In this document: positions 8,125 to 15,766 of the stretch, piece after piece
Position numbering within the stretch: the stretch's first letter is position 1
Layout: the number at the start of each line of letters is the position of its first letter
NCBI GenBank assembly: GCA_947089135.1
Contig: CAMUJF010000006.1
Location: 62,001 to 126,000, forward strand
Reading direction: 5' to 3'
Length of the DNA: 64,000 bases
Origin: an uncultured Clostridia bacterium
GTDB lineage: Bacteria > Bacillota > Clostridia > Oscillospirales > Ruminococcaceae
Notes under the pieces: generated by a model
Databases searched by the model: none
Told to the model about the DNA's origin: nothing
Seen by the model: only the letters and a program-made list of their open reading frames with translations
Translations under genes and position numbers: made by a program

Positions 8125-8715
8125 TCAGCTTATCAGTGAGGAAATCATACCCATCATTCCAACGGCCCAAATCAACGCGACAATCGTAGCAAGAGCAATT
8201 AAAGGAATTACAAACCACGTTTTGTTTTCATATTGCGTGTTTGAGAAAACCTTGCTGCCGTTTTCGTTTTTGAGATATAGCCTTATCTCGTCGTCGGGGA
8301 GTCCCGCAAAAAGAATACGTTTGCTTTTGGTCTCTCCGTTTAAGGTATATTCGTATATTCCCTCATAGTTCCAGCTTCTGCCGTCATCGTCGGGACTGTG
8401 CTCTATACTTCTTTGTTTGACGAGCCGCGCCGTTATAAAAGTATTGTTTTCATCTGCCCTGCGGATAATTTCCTCCCTGCGCTTTTTCGATTTGACATAA
8501 AGCGAACCAAGCGTAACAGGTACGGCTATGATAATACAAGTACCGATAAAATTTGAGCATTTGCCAATAACTTCAAGCTGCTCCTTTGGCATTCCCTTGA
8601 AAATAAGATATAGACCGCCTATTGTAACATTAAAAAATAAATATATCAAAACAATTATTAGTAATCCTGTTGCCAAACAACCTATCGCCTTGAAAGAATC
8701 CTTTATAAACCACAT
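8125..8715 (-). CDS. Membrane protein of unknown function, tandem copy B
   Basis: A 196-residue paralogue of the downstream copy A, with two N-terminal membrane segments, a basic loop (KSKKRREEIIRRADENNTFI), a soluble domain (YEYTLNGETKSKRI, then GLPDDEIRLYLKNENGSK) and a C-terminal membrane segment. I use the ATG at 8715 (MWFIKDSF), because GGGGAA lies before it and it makes both copies exactly 196 residues; the longer reading adds 11 residues. The divergence of the copies, mostly conservative, indicates an old duplication with both still under selection. Confidence 0.75.
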   Translation of the reverse strand: MWFIKDSFKAIGCLATGLLIIVLIYLFFNVTIGGLYLIFKGMPKEQLEVIGKCSNFIGTCIIIAVPVTLGSLYVKSKKRREEIIRRADENNTFITARLVKQRSIEHSPDDDGRSWNYEGIYEYTLNGETKSKRILFAGLPDDEIRLYLKNENGSKVFSNTQYENKTWFVIPLIALATIVALIWAVGMMGMISSLIS

Positions 8716-8823
8716 AAAAATTCCCCTTTCGCTTTTACAATAATTCAAAAAATTTACTCAAATTAATTTTTTAAATTATCAATTCCTAAACCATATCATT
8801 TTCCGAGAGTACGGCGGGACGTA

Positions 8824-9288
8824 TCACAAAATATTACTCCTATTGCTGTATTGTTTTACCGCTCTGACAATTGATTGTGACATATTGTCGTCCAAATATC
8901 TAAAGGGAGGTACATGGAAAAACATGGCTCTGCCGCCAAATTTATTCAAAGCGTGAAAGTAAGCCGCGTTGCAAAGATACCCTGCTGGACGTTCACTCAC
9001 GGTACACAGGATTTTTTCCGCTTCAAAGCATTTCCGCGCCGTAGCGGAGTTCAGCGAGGTGTGCGGTGTTCTGCCGTTAAGTGCGGATACGGTTTCAATA
9101 CGCACAGAATCCGTCAGCGACTTGTCAAGTCCAAACATAAAAACGGCTTCGTAATCCGGTGAAACGCTGTTTATGTCCCGTTCCAGTCCTGCAAAGGAGT
9201 TGGTCAGCAGAAGCTTTTCACCCTCAAAAAAATCCATGAGACGGCATGAAGAATTATGCTTGCCCTTGAATCCCGTGTAAAGTATCAT
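8824..9288 (-). CDS. Pyroglutamyl-peptidase-like protein (peptidase C15 fold), probably inactive
   Basis: A 154-residue protein with the layout of pyrrolidone carboxyl peptidase: the N-terminal strand ILYTGFKGKHNSS (compare ITGFDPFD...NPS), the cysteine segment AGYLCNAAYFHAL (compare GTFVCNYLFYGL) and the histidine segment AMFFHVPPF (compare GGFIHIPY). Cys and His of the triad are present. The glutamate that sits in the TPERVA motif of true enzymes is not found at the matching place (TDSVRIET), and the protein is about 60 residues shorter than the usual 215. It starts within the stop codon of speB (ATGA overlap), so it is the last gene of the polyamine operon. A role tied to polyamines is inferred from position only. 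Confidence 0.7.
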   Translation of the reverse strand: MILYTGFKGKHNSSCRLMDFFEGEKLLLTNSFAGLERDINSVSPDYEAVFMFGLDKSLTDSVRIETVSALNGRTPHTSLNSATARKCFEAEKILCTVSERPAGYLCNAAYFHALNKFGGRAMFFHVPPFRYLDDNMSQSIVRAVKQYSNRSNIL

Positions 9289-10133
9289 GCTTCAAGCATA
9301 AGCAGCATTTCACGCAGAAGCTTGCAGGCAAGAGCAGTTGAAATACCGCTTGGGTCGTATGGAGGAGACAGCTCGTTTATATCCGCGCCCACTATGTTCA
9401 GCCCTTTAAGGGACAGTATCGCCTCCAGAAGCTGTCCGAACCGCGCCCCCCCCGCTTCGGGGGTACCCGTTCCCGGAAACTCCGACGGGTCAAGAACGTC
9501 CATATCAACAGTGACATAAACATTTTTTCCACGCAGTTCCTCCGCTGCCTCGGCAATTCCGTCAAGGGTAAGCTTGTGCATTTGGGTATGCTCTGCCGCA
9601 AAACGGAACTCCTCACGCTCTCCGCTGCGGATACCGAACTGGTATATGTGACCGTCTCCCACAAGTTCATGGCAGCGGCGCATTACGCAGGCATGGGAAT
9701 TTTTTACTCCCAGATAGTCGTCCCGCAGGTCTGCGTGAGCGTCAAACTGTATAATATATAAATCTTTATACTTTTTGTATACTGCTTTGACCGCTCCCAG
9801 CGTAACAAGATGCTCGCCGCCAAGCATAAAGGGACGCTTTCCGTCCGCAAGAATTTCTGTGGCAATATCCTCTATCTGCGCCAGAGCCATGTCCGAAGAA
9901 CCCATAGGAAGCTCTGGATCTCCCGCGTCGAAAATTTTACAGTCCAGCAGGTCTTTGTCCTGATAGGGGGAATATGTCTCGATACCGTAGCTTTCCGCCC
10001 GTATCGCCCTGCTGCCGAAGCGGGTTCCGGGACGGTAGGACGTAGTACTGTCAAAGGGCGCGCCGAAAATTACGGTGTTCGCCTCGGAGTATTCATGATC
10101 GCAGGCTATAAAAGCGTTTCTTTCAATCTGCAT
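9285..10133 (-). CDS. speB: Agmatinase
   Basis: A 282-residue ureohydrolase (arginase/agmatinase family) that splits agmatine to putrescine and urea. The Mn2+-binding motifs are present: GGEHLVTLG, DAHADLRDDY and DMDVLDPSEFPGTGTPE. The agmatinase call over arginase or formimidoglutamase rests on the operon, where arginine decarboxylase, spermidine synthase and AdoMet decarboxylase genes lie upstream in the same direction. RBS AAAGGA before ATG. Between it and speE lies a 262-nt structured repeat. Confidence 0.92.
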   Translation of the reverse strand: MQIERNAFIACDHEYSEANTVIFGAPFDSTTSYRPGTRFGSRAIRAESYGIETYSPYQDKDLLDCKIFDAGDPELPMGSSDMALAQIEDIATEILADGKRPFMLGGEHLVTLGAVKAVYKKYKDLYIIQFDAHADLRDDYLGVKNSHACVMRRCHELVGDGHIYQFGIRSGEREEFRFAAEHTQMHKLTLDGIAEAAEELRGKNVYVTVDMDVLDPSEFPGTGTPEAGGARFGQLLEAILSLKGLNIVGADINELSPPYDPSGISTALACKLLREMLLMLEA

Positions 10134-10182
10134 AATTTTTCCTTTCTGTTTTACAGTAAGTAATAAAATTAAAAAAATTACG

Positions 10183-10444
10183 TTAGGCAGCCTTTCAAGG
10201 TCTGCTTAACCCATTTTGCGAATGAGATGCCAAATGGCATAGCTGGTCGAGCTGAGCACAGCTCGCGGTTTCCAAAGGCAGCGCCTTTGGTCGCGCTTCG
10301 CAAAGCGCGAAATCCTTTTAGTTCAGAACGGAGAAAGGGGTGAAAAATGCGACAGCATTTTGAGGGGGAGCGGACACGACCGCTCCCCCTTTTTGGGAGT
10401 TCGAGCCAATTAACCCTTGAAAACAGTCCGGTGGACTGTTTTCA
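10183..10444. repeat. Structured hairpin-chain element, copy 1
   Basis: A non-coding element of about 262 nt made of successive hairpins: AGCTGAGCACAGCT; CCAAAGG...CCTTTGG with an internal CAGCG; TCGCGCTTCGCAAAGCGCGA; a linker GGAGAAAGGGGTGA; AAAATGCGACAGCATTTT; GGGGGAGCGG...CCGCTCCCCC; and a final stem built on AAAACAGTCC/GGACTGTTTT. The same order recurs near 58416 and 61909 with compensatory stem changes. It lies inside the polyamine operon between speE and speB, so it would be part of that mRNA (as its complement). The orientation is arbitrary, because I cannot tell which strand is functional. It occupies nearly all of the 362-base gap. Confidence 0.8.
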
Positions 10445-10495
10445 ATATTTTCAATATAGGAAAGTCTGTCCTAATTCAATGACGTTAATTTTTTA

Positions 10496-11341
10496 TCAAA
10501 CGCTTTCCAAAAGCTCCTTTACATAATTTGGTATCGCAAAGCAGCCCTTGTGCAGCGCGGTATTGTAATACCGCGTTTTCAGTCCCAAAGCGTTCCATTT
10601 TTCAGCATCAAAGGAAATCGGGTCAACCGACTTTGAAGCAAAACCGAAAAGCCAGTGCCCCGACGGATATGTGGGTATATGCGCCTGATAGACCCTGCAA
10701 ATGTCAAAAAACTCGCGAATACGCCTGTGAGCCCTCTGCATAGCTTTCGCGTCGTCATCATAATAGGGACTTTCGTGTTGGTTGACAAGTATGCCGTTTT
10801 CGGTGAGAGCGTTAAAGCAGTTGCCGTAAAATTCACTGGTAAAAAGTCCCTCTCCGGGACCAAACGGGTCAGTGCTGTCAACGATTATAAGGTCGTACTC
10901 GTTCTCGTGCCTGCGGACGAATCTCAGTCCGTCGTCATAAAAAATATGCACCCGCGGGTCGTCCAGACGGCAGGCTGTTTTCGGAAGATATTCCCTGCTG
11001 ACCTCAACTACCCGCTCGTCTATTTCAACCATGTCGATATTGGCAAGACTGTCATAGCGCGTCAGCTCTCGTACAGTTCCGCCGTCTCCCGCGCCTATTA
11101 CAAGTACATTTCTGATATCGGGATTTGAAGCCATGGCCACGTGGGTTATCATCTCGTGGTATATGAATTCGTCCTTTTCGGTAAGCATCATTATCCCGTC
11201 TAAAGTGAGAAATCTTCCGAACTCTTCGCTTTCAAAAACGTCTATCCTCTGGTATTCGCTCTGCTCTGAATGGAGCTGCTTATCCACTCTTATGGACATT
11301 TTGACGTCGGGGGTATGCAGCTCGCTGAACCATAATTCCAT
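10496..11341 (-). CDS. speE: Spermidine synthase
   Basis: A 281-residue aminopropyltransferase that makes spermidine from putrescine and decarboxylated S-adenosylmethionine. Family signatures: YQRIDVFES near the N-terminus, VLVIGAGDGGTVRELTRY (about residues 79-96), the active-site strand DLIIVDSTDPFGPGEGLF, and QHESPYYD. The length is normal for the bacterial family. RBS AAAGGA upstream. It lies in the speD-speA-speE-speB order on the minus strand, so the pathway from arginine to spermidine is complete. Confidence 0.95.
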   Translation of the reverse strand: MELWFSELHTPDVKMSIRVDKQLHSEQSEYQRIDVFESEEFGRFLTLDGIMMLTEKDEFIYHEMITHVAMASNPDIRNVLVIGAGDGGTVRELTRYDSLANIDMVEIDERVVEVSREYLPKTACRLDDPRVHIFYDDGLRFVRRHENEYDLIIVDSTDPFGPGEGLFTSEFYGNCFNALTENGILVNQHESPYYDDDAKAMQRAHRRIREFFDICRVYQAHIPTYPSGHWLFGFASKSVDPISFDAEKWNALGLKTRYYNTALHKGCFAIPNYVKELLESV

Positions 11342-11486
11342 AGTCGATATTCCTTTCTATCGCTTTCCGTAAAACTTGTTTTTCAAGTGCGGCAATTTTG
11401 AAAATTTCAGCAGGAGCTCTAACCCCCGCTGAAGCAAAAGATGTCTCCCGCCGCCTTAGAGACGGAGGACATCGGCAGCGGTTATA

Positions 11487-11744
11487 TCACAGTTTATCGG
11501 AGTCGAGCTTTTCCGAATTAAGTTCCGCGCGGTTGTTTGTGTAGAACACGTACAGGCTTATAAAGGCTGTAACAGCCCACACTCCCGCGGCGGCAAAGGA
11601 CGTGGCAATAATTTTTACTTCATCTCCCCTCGAAACGGAAAGTATCCCCGCCACCGCCATAAGAGCGGCAAGCCCAGCCGCAATAAGTCCGTAATAAAGA
11701 TAGGACGTGCTTTTCATTCGCTTTGATTCGTAATATTCTTTCAT
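11487..11744 (-). CDS. Small two-helix membrane protein in the polyamine operon
   Basis: An 85-residue protein with two membrane helices (about 17-36 and 47-70) and a charged C-terminal tail (NNRAELNSEKLDSDKL). A GGGAGAG site precedes the ATG. It sits 29 bases behind speA and before speE. No family is recognised. It may be a membrane partner of the polyamine system, but nothing in its sequence shows that. Confidence 0.7.
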   Translation of the reverse strand: MKEYYESKRMKSTSYLYYGLIAAGLAALMAVAGILSVSRGDEVKIIATSFAAAGVWAVTAFISLYVFYTNNRAELNSEKLDSDKL

Positions 11745-11773
11745 AAGCTTCTCTCCCGTATCAGTATCAGTAA

Positions 11774-13231
11774 TCAGTTCAGTACTTTTATTCTTTCGAT
11801 ATCCATATCCTCGGTGCCCGTCATCACACAGCCCCGCTCCTTGGAGTATTTTATATGATCAAGTATCTCCGCGGTTATCCTTTCACCCGGAGCAAGCACA
11901 GGTATACCCGGAGGATAGCACATAACGAACTCGCCGCTTATTTTGCCCGAGCTTTCCGCGATCGGTACGGAGGTCTGCTTTCCGTAAAAAGCAGCCTGCG
12001 GCGAAAGCTCCACCTGCGGAGTGATATACTCGCTGCTGAGCATTCCCGTCTTGTCCTTTGAAAATCTGCGCTTTATTTCCGCAAGCGCGGACACAAGCCT
12101 CTCAATGTCCTTCCACATATCTCCCGCAGACACGTATGCCAAAATATTTCCTATATCGCCGAATTCTATCTGTATATCGTAATAGTCCCTCAGACGGTCG
12201 TATACCTCAATACCCGCAAGACCGATATCCCGCGTATGTACCGAAAGCTTCGTCCTGTCAAAGTCATAGATATCCCTGCCGTTGATAAGCTCGTCCGCAA
12301 AGGCGTAATATCCGCCTATCCTGCTTATTTCCTCACGGGCGTATGCCGCCGTGTCGATAACTTTGCCGATTATTTTTTTACCGTCTAGAGCAAGACTTCT
12401 CCGCGAAATGTCAAGGGAGGACAAAAGCAGATACGAACCGCTTGTGGTCTGGGTAAGATTAATCACCGCGCGGGTGCGTCCCTCTGTAACGCCGAACTTT
12501 TCAGCGTTCTTTCCTATGAGCAGGAAGCTGCTCTGAGTAAGAGAGCCTCCCGATTTGTGCATTGAAATGGCAGCCATATCCGCTCCCGCCGCCATAGCCG
12601 ATATTGGAAGTCCCTCTCCGAAATAGAAGTGGGTACCGTGAGCCTCGTCGACAATAACAGCCATTCCGTGGGCGTGAGCCGTGTCCGTTATCCTTTTCAG
12701 ATCGGAGCAGATACCGTAATAAGTGGGATTGTTTACAAAAACGGCTTTGGCTTCGGGATTTTCCAGAATGGCTTTTTCCACGTCCTCCGCGCTCATTCCG
12801 AGAGGTATTCCCAGACGTTCGTTTACGCCGGGATTAACGTACACCGGAACAGCTCCGCTTAAAATAAGCGCGTTTATCGCGCTTCTGTGGACGTTGCGGG
12901 GCATGATTATTTTTTCCCCTGCGCTGCATACCGACATGACCATTGACTGCACCGCGGAGGTAGTTCCCCCCACCATAAAAAAGCAGTAAGCCGCTCCGAA
13001 CGCCTCTGCCGCCAGTTCCTCGGATTCCTTGATGACCGAGGTAGGGTGACAGAGATTATCCAGCGGCTTCATAGAATTTACATCTACTGCGAGACAATCC
13101 TTTCCCAAAAATCGGGTAAGCTCAGGATTCCCTTTCCCGTGCTTATGTCCGGGAACGTCAAAGGGCACCACCCTTGCGTCCCGGTATCTCATAAGCGCCT
13201 CGTAAACAGGCGCTTTGTGCTGATCCAACAT
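11774..13231 (-). CDS. speA: Arginine decarboxylase (Orn/Lys/Arg decarboxylase family)
   Basis: A 485-residue, PLP-dependent fold-type I decarboxylase of the Bacillus SpeA type. Visible: DVPGHKHGKGN at about 24-34, VDEAHGTHFYFGEG, and the PLP lysine in SMHKSGGSLTQSS; the C-terminal FVMCYPPGIPVLAPGE is typical of the family. The family decarboxylates lysine, ornithine or arginine. Arginine is the best fit because agmatinase is encoded two genes downstream. The start has AAAGGAT upstream. The length agrees with the short Gram-positive form. Confidence 0.92.
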   Translation of the reverse strand: MLDQHKAPVYEALMRYRDARVVPFDVPGHKHGKGNPELTRFLGKDCLAVDVNSMKPLDNLCHPTSVIKESEELAAEAFGAAYCFFMVGGTTSAVQSMVMSVCSAGEKIIMPRNVHRSAINALILSGAVPVYVNPGVNERLGIPLGMSAEDVEKAILENPEAKAVFVNNPTYYGICSDLKRITDTAHAHGMAVIVDEAHGTHFYFGEGLPISAMAAGADMAAISMHKSGGSLTQSSFLLIGKNAEKFGVTEGRTRAVINLTQTTSGSYLLLSSLDISRRSLALDGKKIIGKVIDTAAYAREEISRIGGYYAFADELINGRDIYDFDRTKLSVHTRDIGLAGIEVYDRLRDYYDIQIEFGDIGNILAYVSAGDMWKDIERLVSALAEIKRRFSKDKTGMLSSEYITPQVELSPQAAFYGKQTSVPIAESSGKISGEFVMCYPPGIPVLAPGERITAEILDHIKYSKERGCVMTGTEDMDIERIKVLN

Positions 13232-13278
13232 AGCCTTATCCTTTCGCTGACGTAAATATATTCGGAACAGACGAAATT

Positions 13279-13626
13279 CTATTCATCGCTTATATCCGCG
13301 ATCCATTCGTTTCTTCCCGGCTGATACTCGTAAAAGACCTTTCCGTCAAAGGAGACCGCATACATTCCCAAAAGCCTGTCAGCGTTTTCACCCGACTTTG
13401 TCCTCCACGAAAAAGCGTACACCTTTTCACCCTCGATAACCATAATATCGCTTTCGGACAGGAAATCTTCCCCGCCAAAGCCCTTGCTTTCAAGATAAGT
13501 TTCCATAAGACTCTCTGCCTCGTCAGCGGAAATACCGTCTCCGAAAGTTTTTCCGCACGCCGAAAAGCTTATCATTGCCAGACAAACCGTTAATACCCCA
13601 AAAATTTTAAACGCTGTTTCTTTCAT
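13279..13626 (-). CDS. Small lipoprotein of unknown function in the polyamine operon
   Basis: A 115-residue protein with a lipoprotein signal (residues 1-24, lipobox ISFSAC followed by GKTFGDG) and a small soluble domain of about 90 residues ending in an EYQPGRNEW motif. AGAGGTG precedes the ATG. It lies between speD and speA. The domain resembles small PepSY- or YpeB-like folds only in size; I do not assign a family. Confidence 0.75.
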   Translation of the reverse strand: MKETAFKIFGVLTVCLAMISFSACGKTFGDGISADEAESLMETYLESKGFGGEDFLSESDIMVIEGEKVYAFSWRTKSGENADRLLGMYAVSFDGKVFYEYQPGRNEWIADISDE

Positions 13627-13684
13627 AATGCAGCACCTCTCATAAAACTTTCATGGAAAACCGCCGTATCGTCGTATCTTTGTA

Positions 13685-14503
13685 TCAGTAAATATTCATT
13701 CCGCTGAATATCTCTATCATTTCGCGCCTGAGGGAATCGTTTATCGCCAGACGGGTCTTGGGAGCAAGTTCGTAGGTATCGGTATTAAAAAGATAGTTCT
13801 GCAAAAATATTTCCTTTATCATCATTTTTGTATGAAAGATATTGGACTGATAAACGTTCACGTCCACCGCGTCGTATCTTTCGAGGGTATCCTTTGCGAT
13901 ATAGTCCTGAATAGAGGTTATATCATGATCTATAAATAGCTTTTTTCCGTGCTCATCACGGGTAAAGCCCCTCACGCGGTAATCTATTGTAATTATATCG
14001 GAATCAAAGCTGCCGATAAGATAGTCCAGCGATTTAAGCGGAGTTATCTTTCCGCAGGTAGCAACGTCGATATCCACACGGAATGTGGTTATCTCGTTGT
14101 CAGGGTGAAATTCGGGATATGTGTGTACCGTAAGGTGGCTTTTATCCAGATGTCCCGCAATGCTCTGTTTCTCCACAGAAGCCTGCTTCTCCGCGGGAAC
14201 GATCCTCATATTGCAGGACTCGTCTATATCCTCGGCGTCGAGGTGATCCTCCGAGACCAACAGCGTAGCGGAAGCTCCCTGCGGTTCGTAATCCTGCTTG
14301 GAAATATTCAGAACGTGCGCTCCGATCATTTCCGTAACGTCGCAGAGAATTTTTGTCAGACGATCGGAGTTGTACTGCTCGTCGATATACTTTATATAAT
14401 CTCTCTGCTCCCTCTCGCTTTTGGCGTAGCAGATATCGTAAATATTAAAGCTGAGAGTTTTCGTCAGATTATTAAACCCGTAAAGCTTGAGCTTGCTGTT
14501 CAA
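13685..14503 (-). CDS. speD: S-adenosylmethionine decarboxylase proenzyme, E. coli type
   Basis: This enzyme makes decarboxylated AdoMet, the aminopropyl donor for SpeE. It is strikingly like the long E. coli form rather than the short Bacillus/Thermotoga form: KLKLYGFNNLTKTLSFNIYD, NISKQDYEPQGAS, and TIDYRVRGFTRDEHGKK all match. Self-cleavage between Lys and Ser in LDKSHLTVHTYPE would create the pyruvoyl group. I take the TTG at 14503 (LNSKLKLYGF) as start, because AGGATAGGG is correctly spaced before it; an in-frame TTG at 14527 is possible. First gene of the polyamine operon, behind a good promoter. Confidence 0.95.
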   Translation of the reverse strand: MNSKLKLYGFNNLTKTLSFNIYDICYAKSEREQRDYIKYIDEQYNSDRLTKILCDVTEMIGAHVLNISKQDYEPQGASATLLVSEDHLDAEDIDESCNMRIVPAEKQASVEKQSIAGHLDKSHLTVHTYPEFHPDNEITTFRVDIDVATCGKITPLKSLDYLIGSFDSDIITIDYRVRGFTRDEHGKKLFIDHDITSIQDYIAKDTLERYDAVDVNVYQSNIFHTKMMIKEIFLQNYLFNTDTYELAPKTRLAINDSLRREMIEIFSGMNIY

Positions 14504-14569
14504 CCCTATCCTCACGTTCCTTCCCAATCAGAAATCAAAGCCGGGATCGCTTATCCCCCTATCCTCTAA

Positions 14570-14598
14570 AGAATACGCTAAAATCCGCGAAATGTCAA
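14570..14598 (-). promoter_or_regulatory. Promoter of the polyamine operon
   Basis: On the minus strand TTGACA (14593-14598) and TATTCT (14570-14575) are 17 bases apart. It lies 67 bases upstream of the chosen speD start codon and would drive the speD-lipoprotein-speA-speE-speB unit. Confidence 0.7.
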
Positions 14599-14691
14599 TA
14601 GATTTACGCAAATTTCTTTAAAGCATATTTGAAATCTTTCAAAATCCCGCAAATGCTCGCAAAAGCTCGCGTATACTCAATGCGGTAAATT

Positions 14692-15651
14692 TTACCTTTT
14701 CTTGGCGTACCAGCGTTTTACCGCGTCCTCCGCCTTTTTGCCGACTATTGAGAATCCCATTTCCGGACTGTTTTTCGGCAGCCTTGTGTACCAGTCCCAC
14801 CAGAAAAATCCGCCGAACCAAGGCTCGTCCCACATAACGGTCATGCAGGACTCGTAAAAATTCGCCTGTTCGTCCTCGTCGTAGGGGAACTCCTTATGGC
14901 TGAAATCATATGGCATCATAGCGCAGCCCTTTGCGCTTCGGCAGCCTATCTCCATAAAGATTACCTGTTTTCCTCCGTTCAGGCGGGAAAGCTCCGCCAG
15001 CTTGGCTTTTTCCTTTTCCCATTGAGCGCACATATTATCCATGCTGTCTCCGGGAACCTTTCCCACGCCATAGTATGCCGACGTGCCGATATAGTCAAGA
15101 GCGTCCCACCATTTTACGCCGAATTCCTTGCCGTGGTTGGTGTTGTATACCAAAGGTCCGTGATATATCTTCCGCACCTCGGCTACAGCGTTCCGCCAAT
15201 ATTCCTCCTTAGCCTCGGTGCCCAGCATTTCGCAGCCCACGCAAAACATCTCGCAGCCTGTGTCCTCGGCTATCTCGGCATAGTGACACAGGAAAGCGGT
15301 ATAGCTGTCAAACCATTCTTTCCAGTAATCCTTGTCGCCTGTCTCCCGTTCGGGAAAAGCTATATTGGCTCTCCACACCCCGTCGGCACAGTTCACCATG
15401 GGCTTCAGGCAGACCTTTAAACCAAGGGCATGAAGCTTTTCAACAGCGGCTGTAATATCCTTGTCCGTAACGGTATAGCGATAATCGGGACGTATCAGCG
15501 TGGAACTGAAGCTGTCCTGCAAAACCGTAAAGGCAAGAGCGGTCCAGTCTCCGCCCAGAGCCGCAAGACGCTCCATAGAAGCTGCCGCCTCGGGAGTGCG
15601 GTACGCGCCTTTTCTGCCGTCAAAGCCGTAAGTAAAACCTTTTATAAACAT
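14692..15651 (-). CDS. GH113-like beta-mannanase
   Basis: A 319-residue (beta/alpha)8 glycoside hydrolase resembling family GH113 (endo-beta-1,4-mannanase). The start MFIKGFTYGFDG, the acid/base segment FCVGCEMLGTE at about residues 138-148, and the nucleophile segment VIFMEIGCRS at about 233-242 fit clan GH-A enzymes; a Trp-rich end (WFGGFFWWDWYTRLP) lines the active site. No signal peptide is visible, so it may act inside the cell on imported manno-oligosaccharides. AGGAGG precedes the ATG. It stands alone behind the ABC operon terminator. Confidence 0.75.
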   Translation of the reverse strand: MFIKGFTYGFDGRKGAYRTPEAAASMERLAALGGDWTALAFTVLQDSFSSTLIRPDYRYTVTDKDITAAVEKLHALGLKVCLKPMVNCADGVWRANIAFPERETGDKDYWKEWFDSYTAFLCHYAEIAEDTGCEMFCVGCEMLGTEAKEEYWRNAVAEVRKIYHGPLVYNTNHGKEFGVKWWDALDYIGTSAYYGVGKVPGDSMDNMCAQWEKEKAKLAELSRLNGGKQVIFMEIGCRSAKGCAMMPYDFSHKEFPYDEDEQANFYESCMTVMWDEPWFGGFFWWDWYTRLPKNSPEMGFSIVGKKAEDAVKRWYAKKR

Positions 15652-15706
15652 TTCTCTGCCTCCTGTAGCTGTATATTTTCTTTAACAATATATAATAAAA
15701 CTTCCC

Positions 15707-15724
15707 CGCCCCCTTGAGGGGGCT
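15707..15724 (-). terminator. Terminator hairpin between the ABC exporter operon and the mannanase gene
   Basis: GCCCCCTTGAGGGGGC is a perfect palindrome located about 45 bases behind the stop of the minus-strand ABC gene. On the minus strand it is followed, after a short GGGGAAG stretch, by TTTTATTATA. A very similar hairpin lies behind the padR gene (about 34395-34416). Confidence 0.55.
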
Positions 15725-15766
15725 TTATATAGAAACAATTATGCTTTATCACTCTTTTGGGGAGAC

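Noticed and set aside
10183..10444. Structured element as an ordinary transcription terminator
   Set aside because: One internal stem is followed by a T run on the plus strand only, while the surrounding operon is on the minus strand and continues past it; the other copies are in unrelated positions and the multi-hairpin order is conserved beyond any terminator need.
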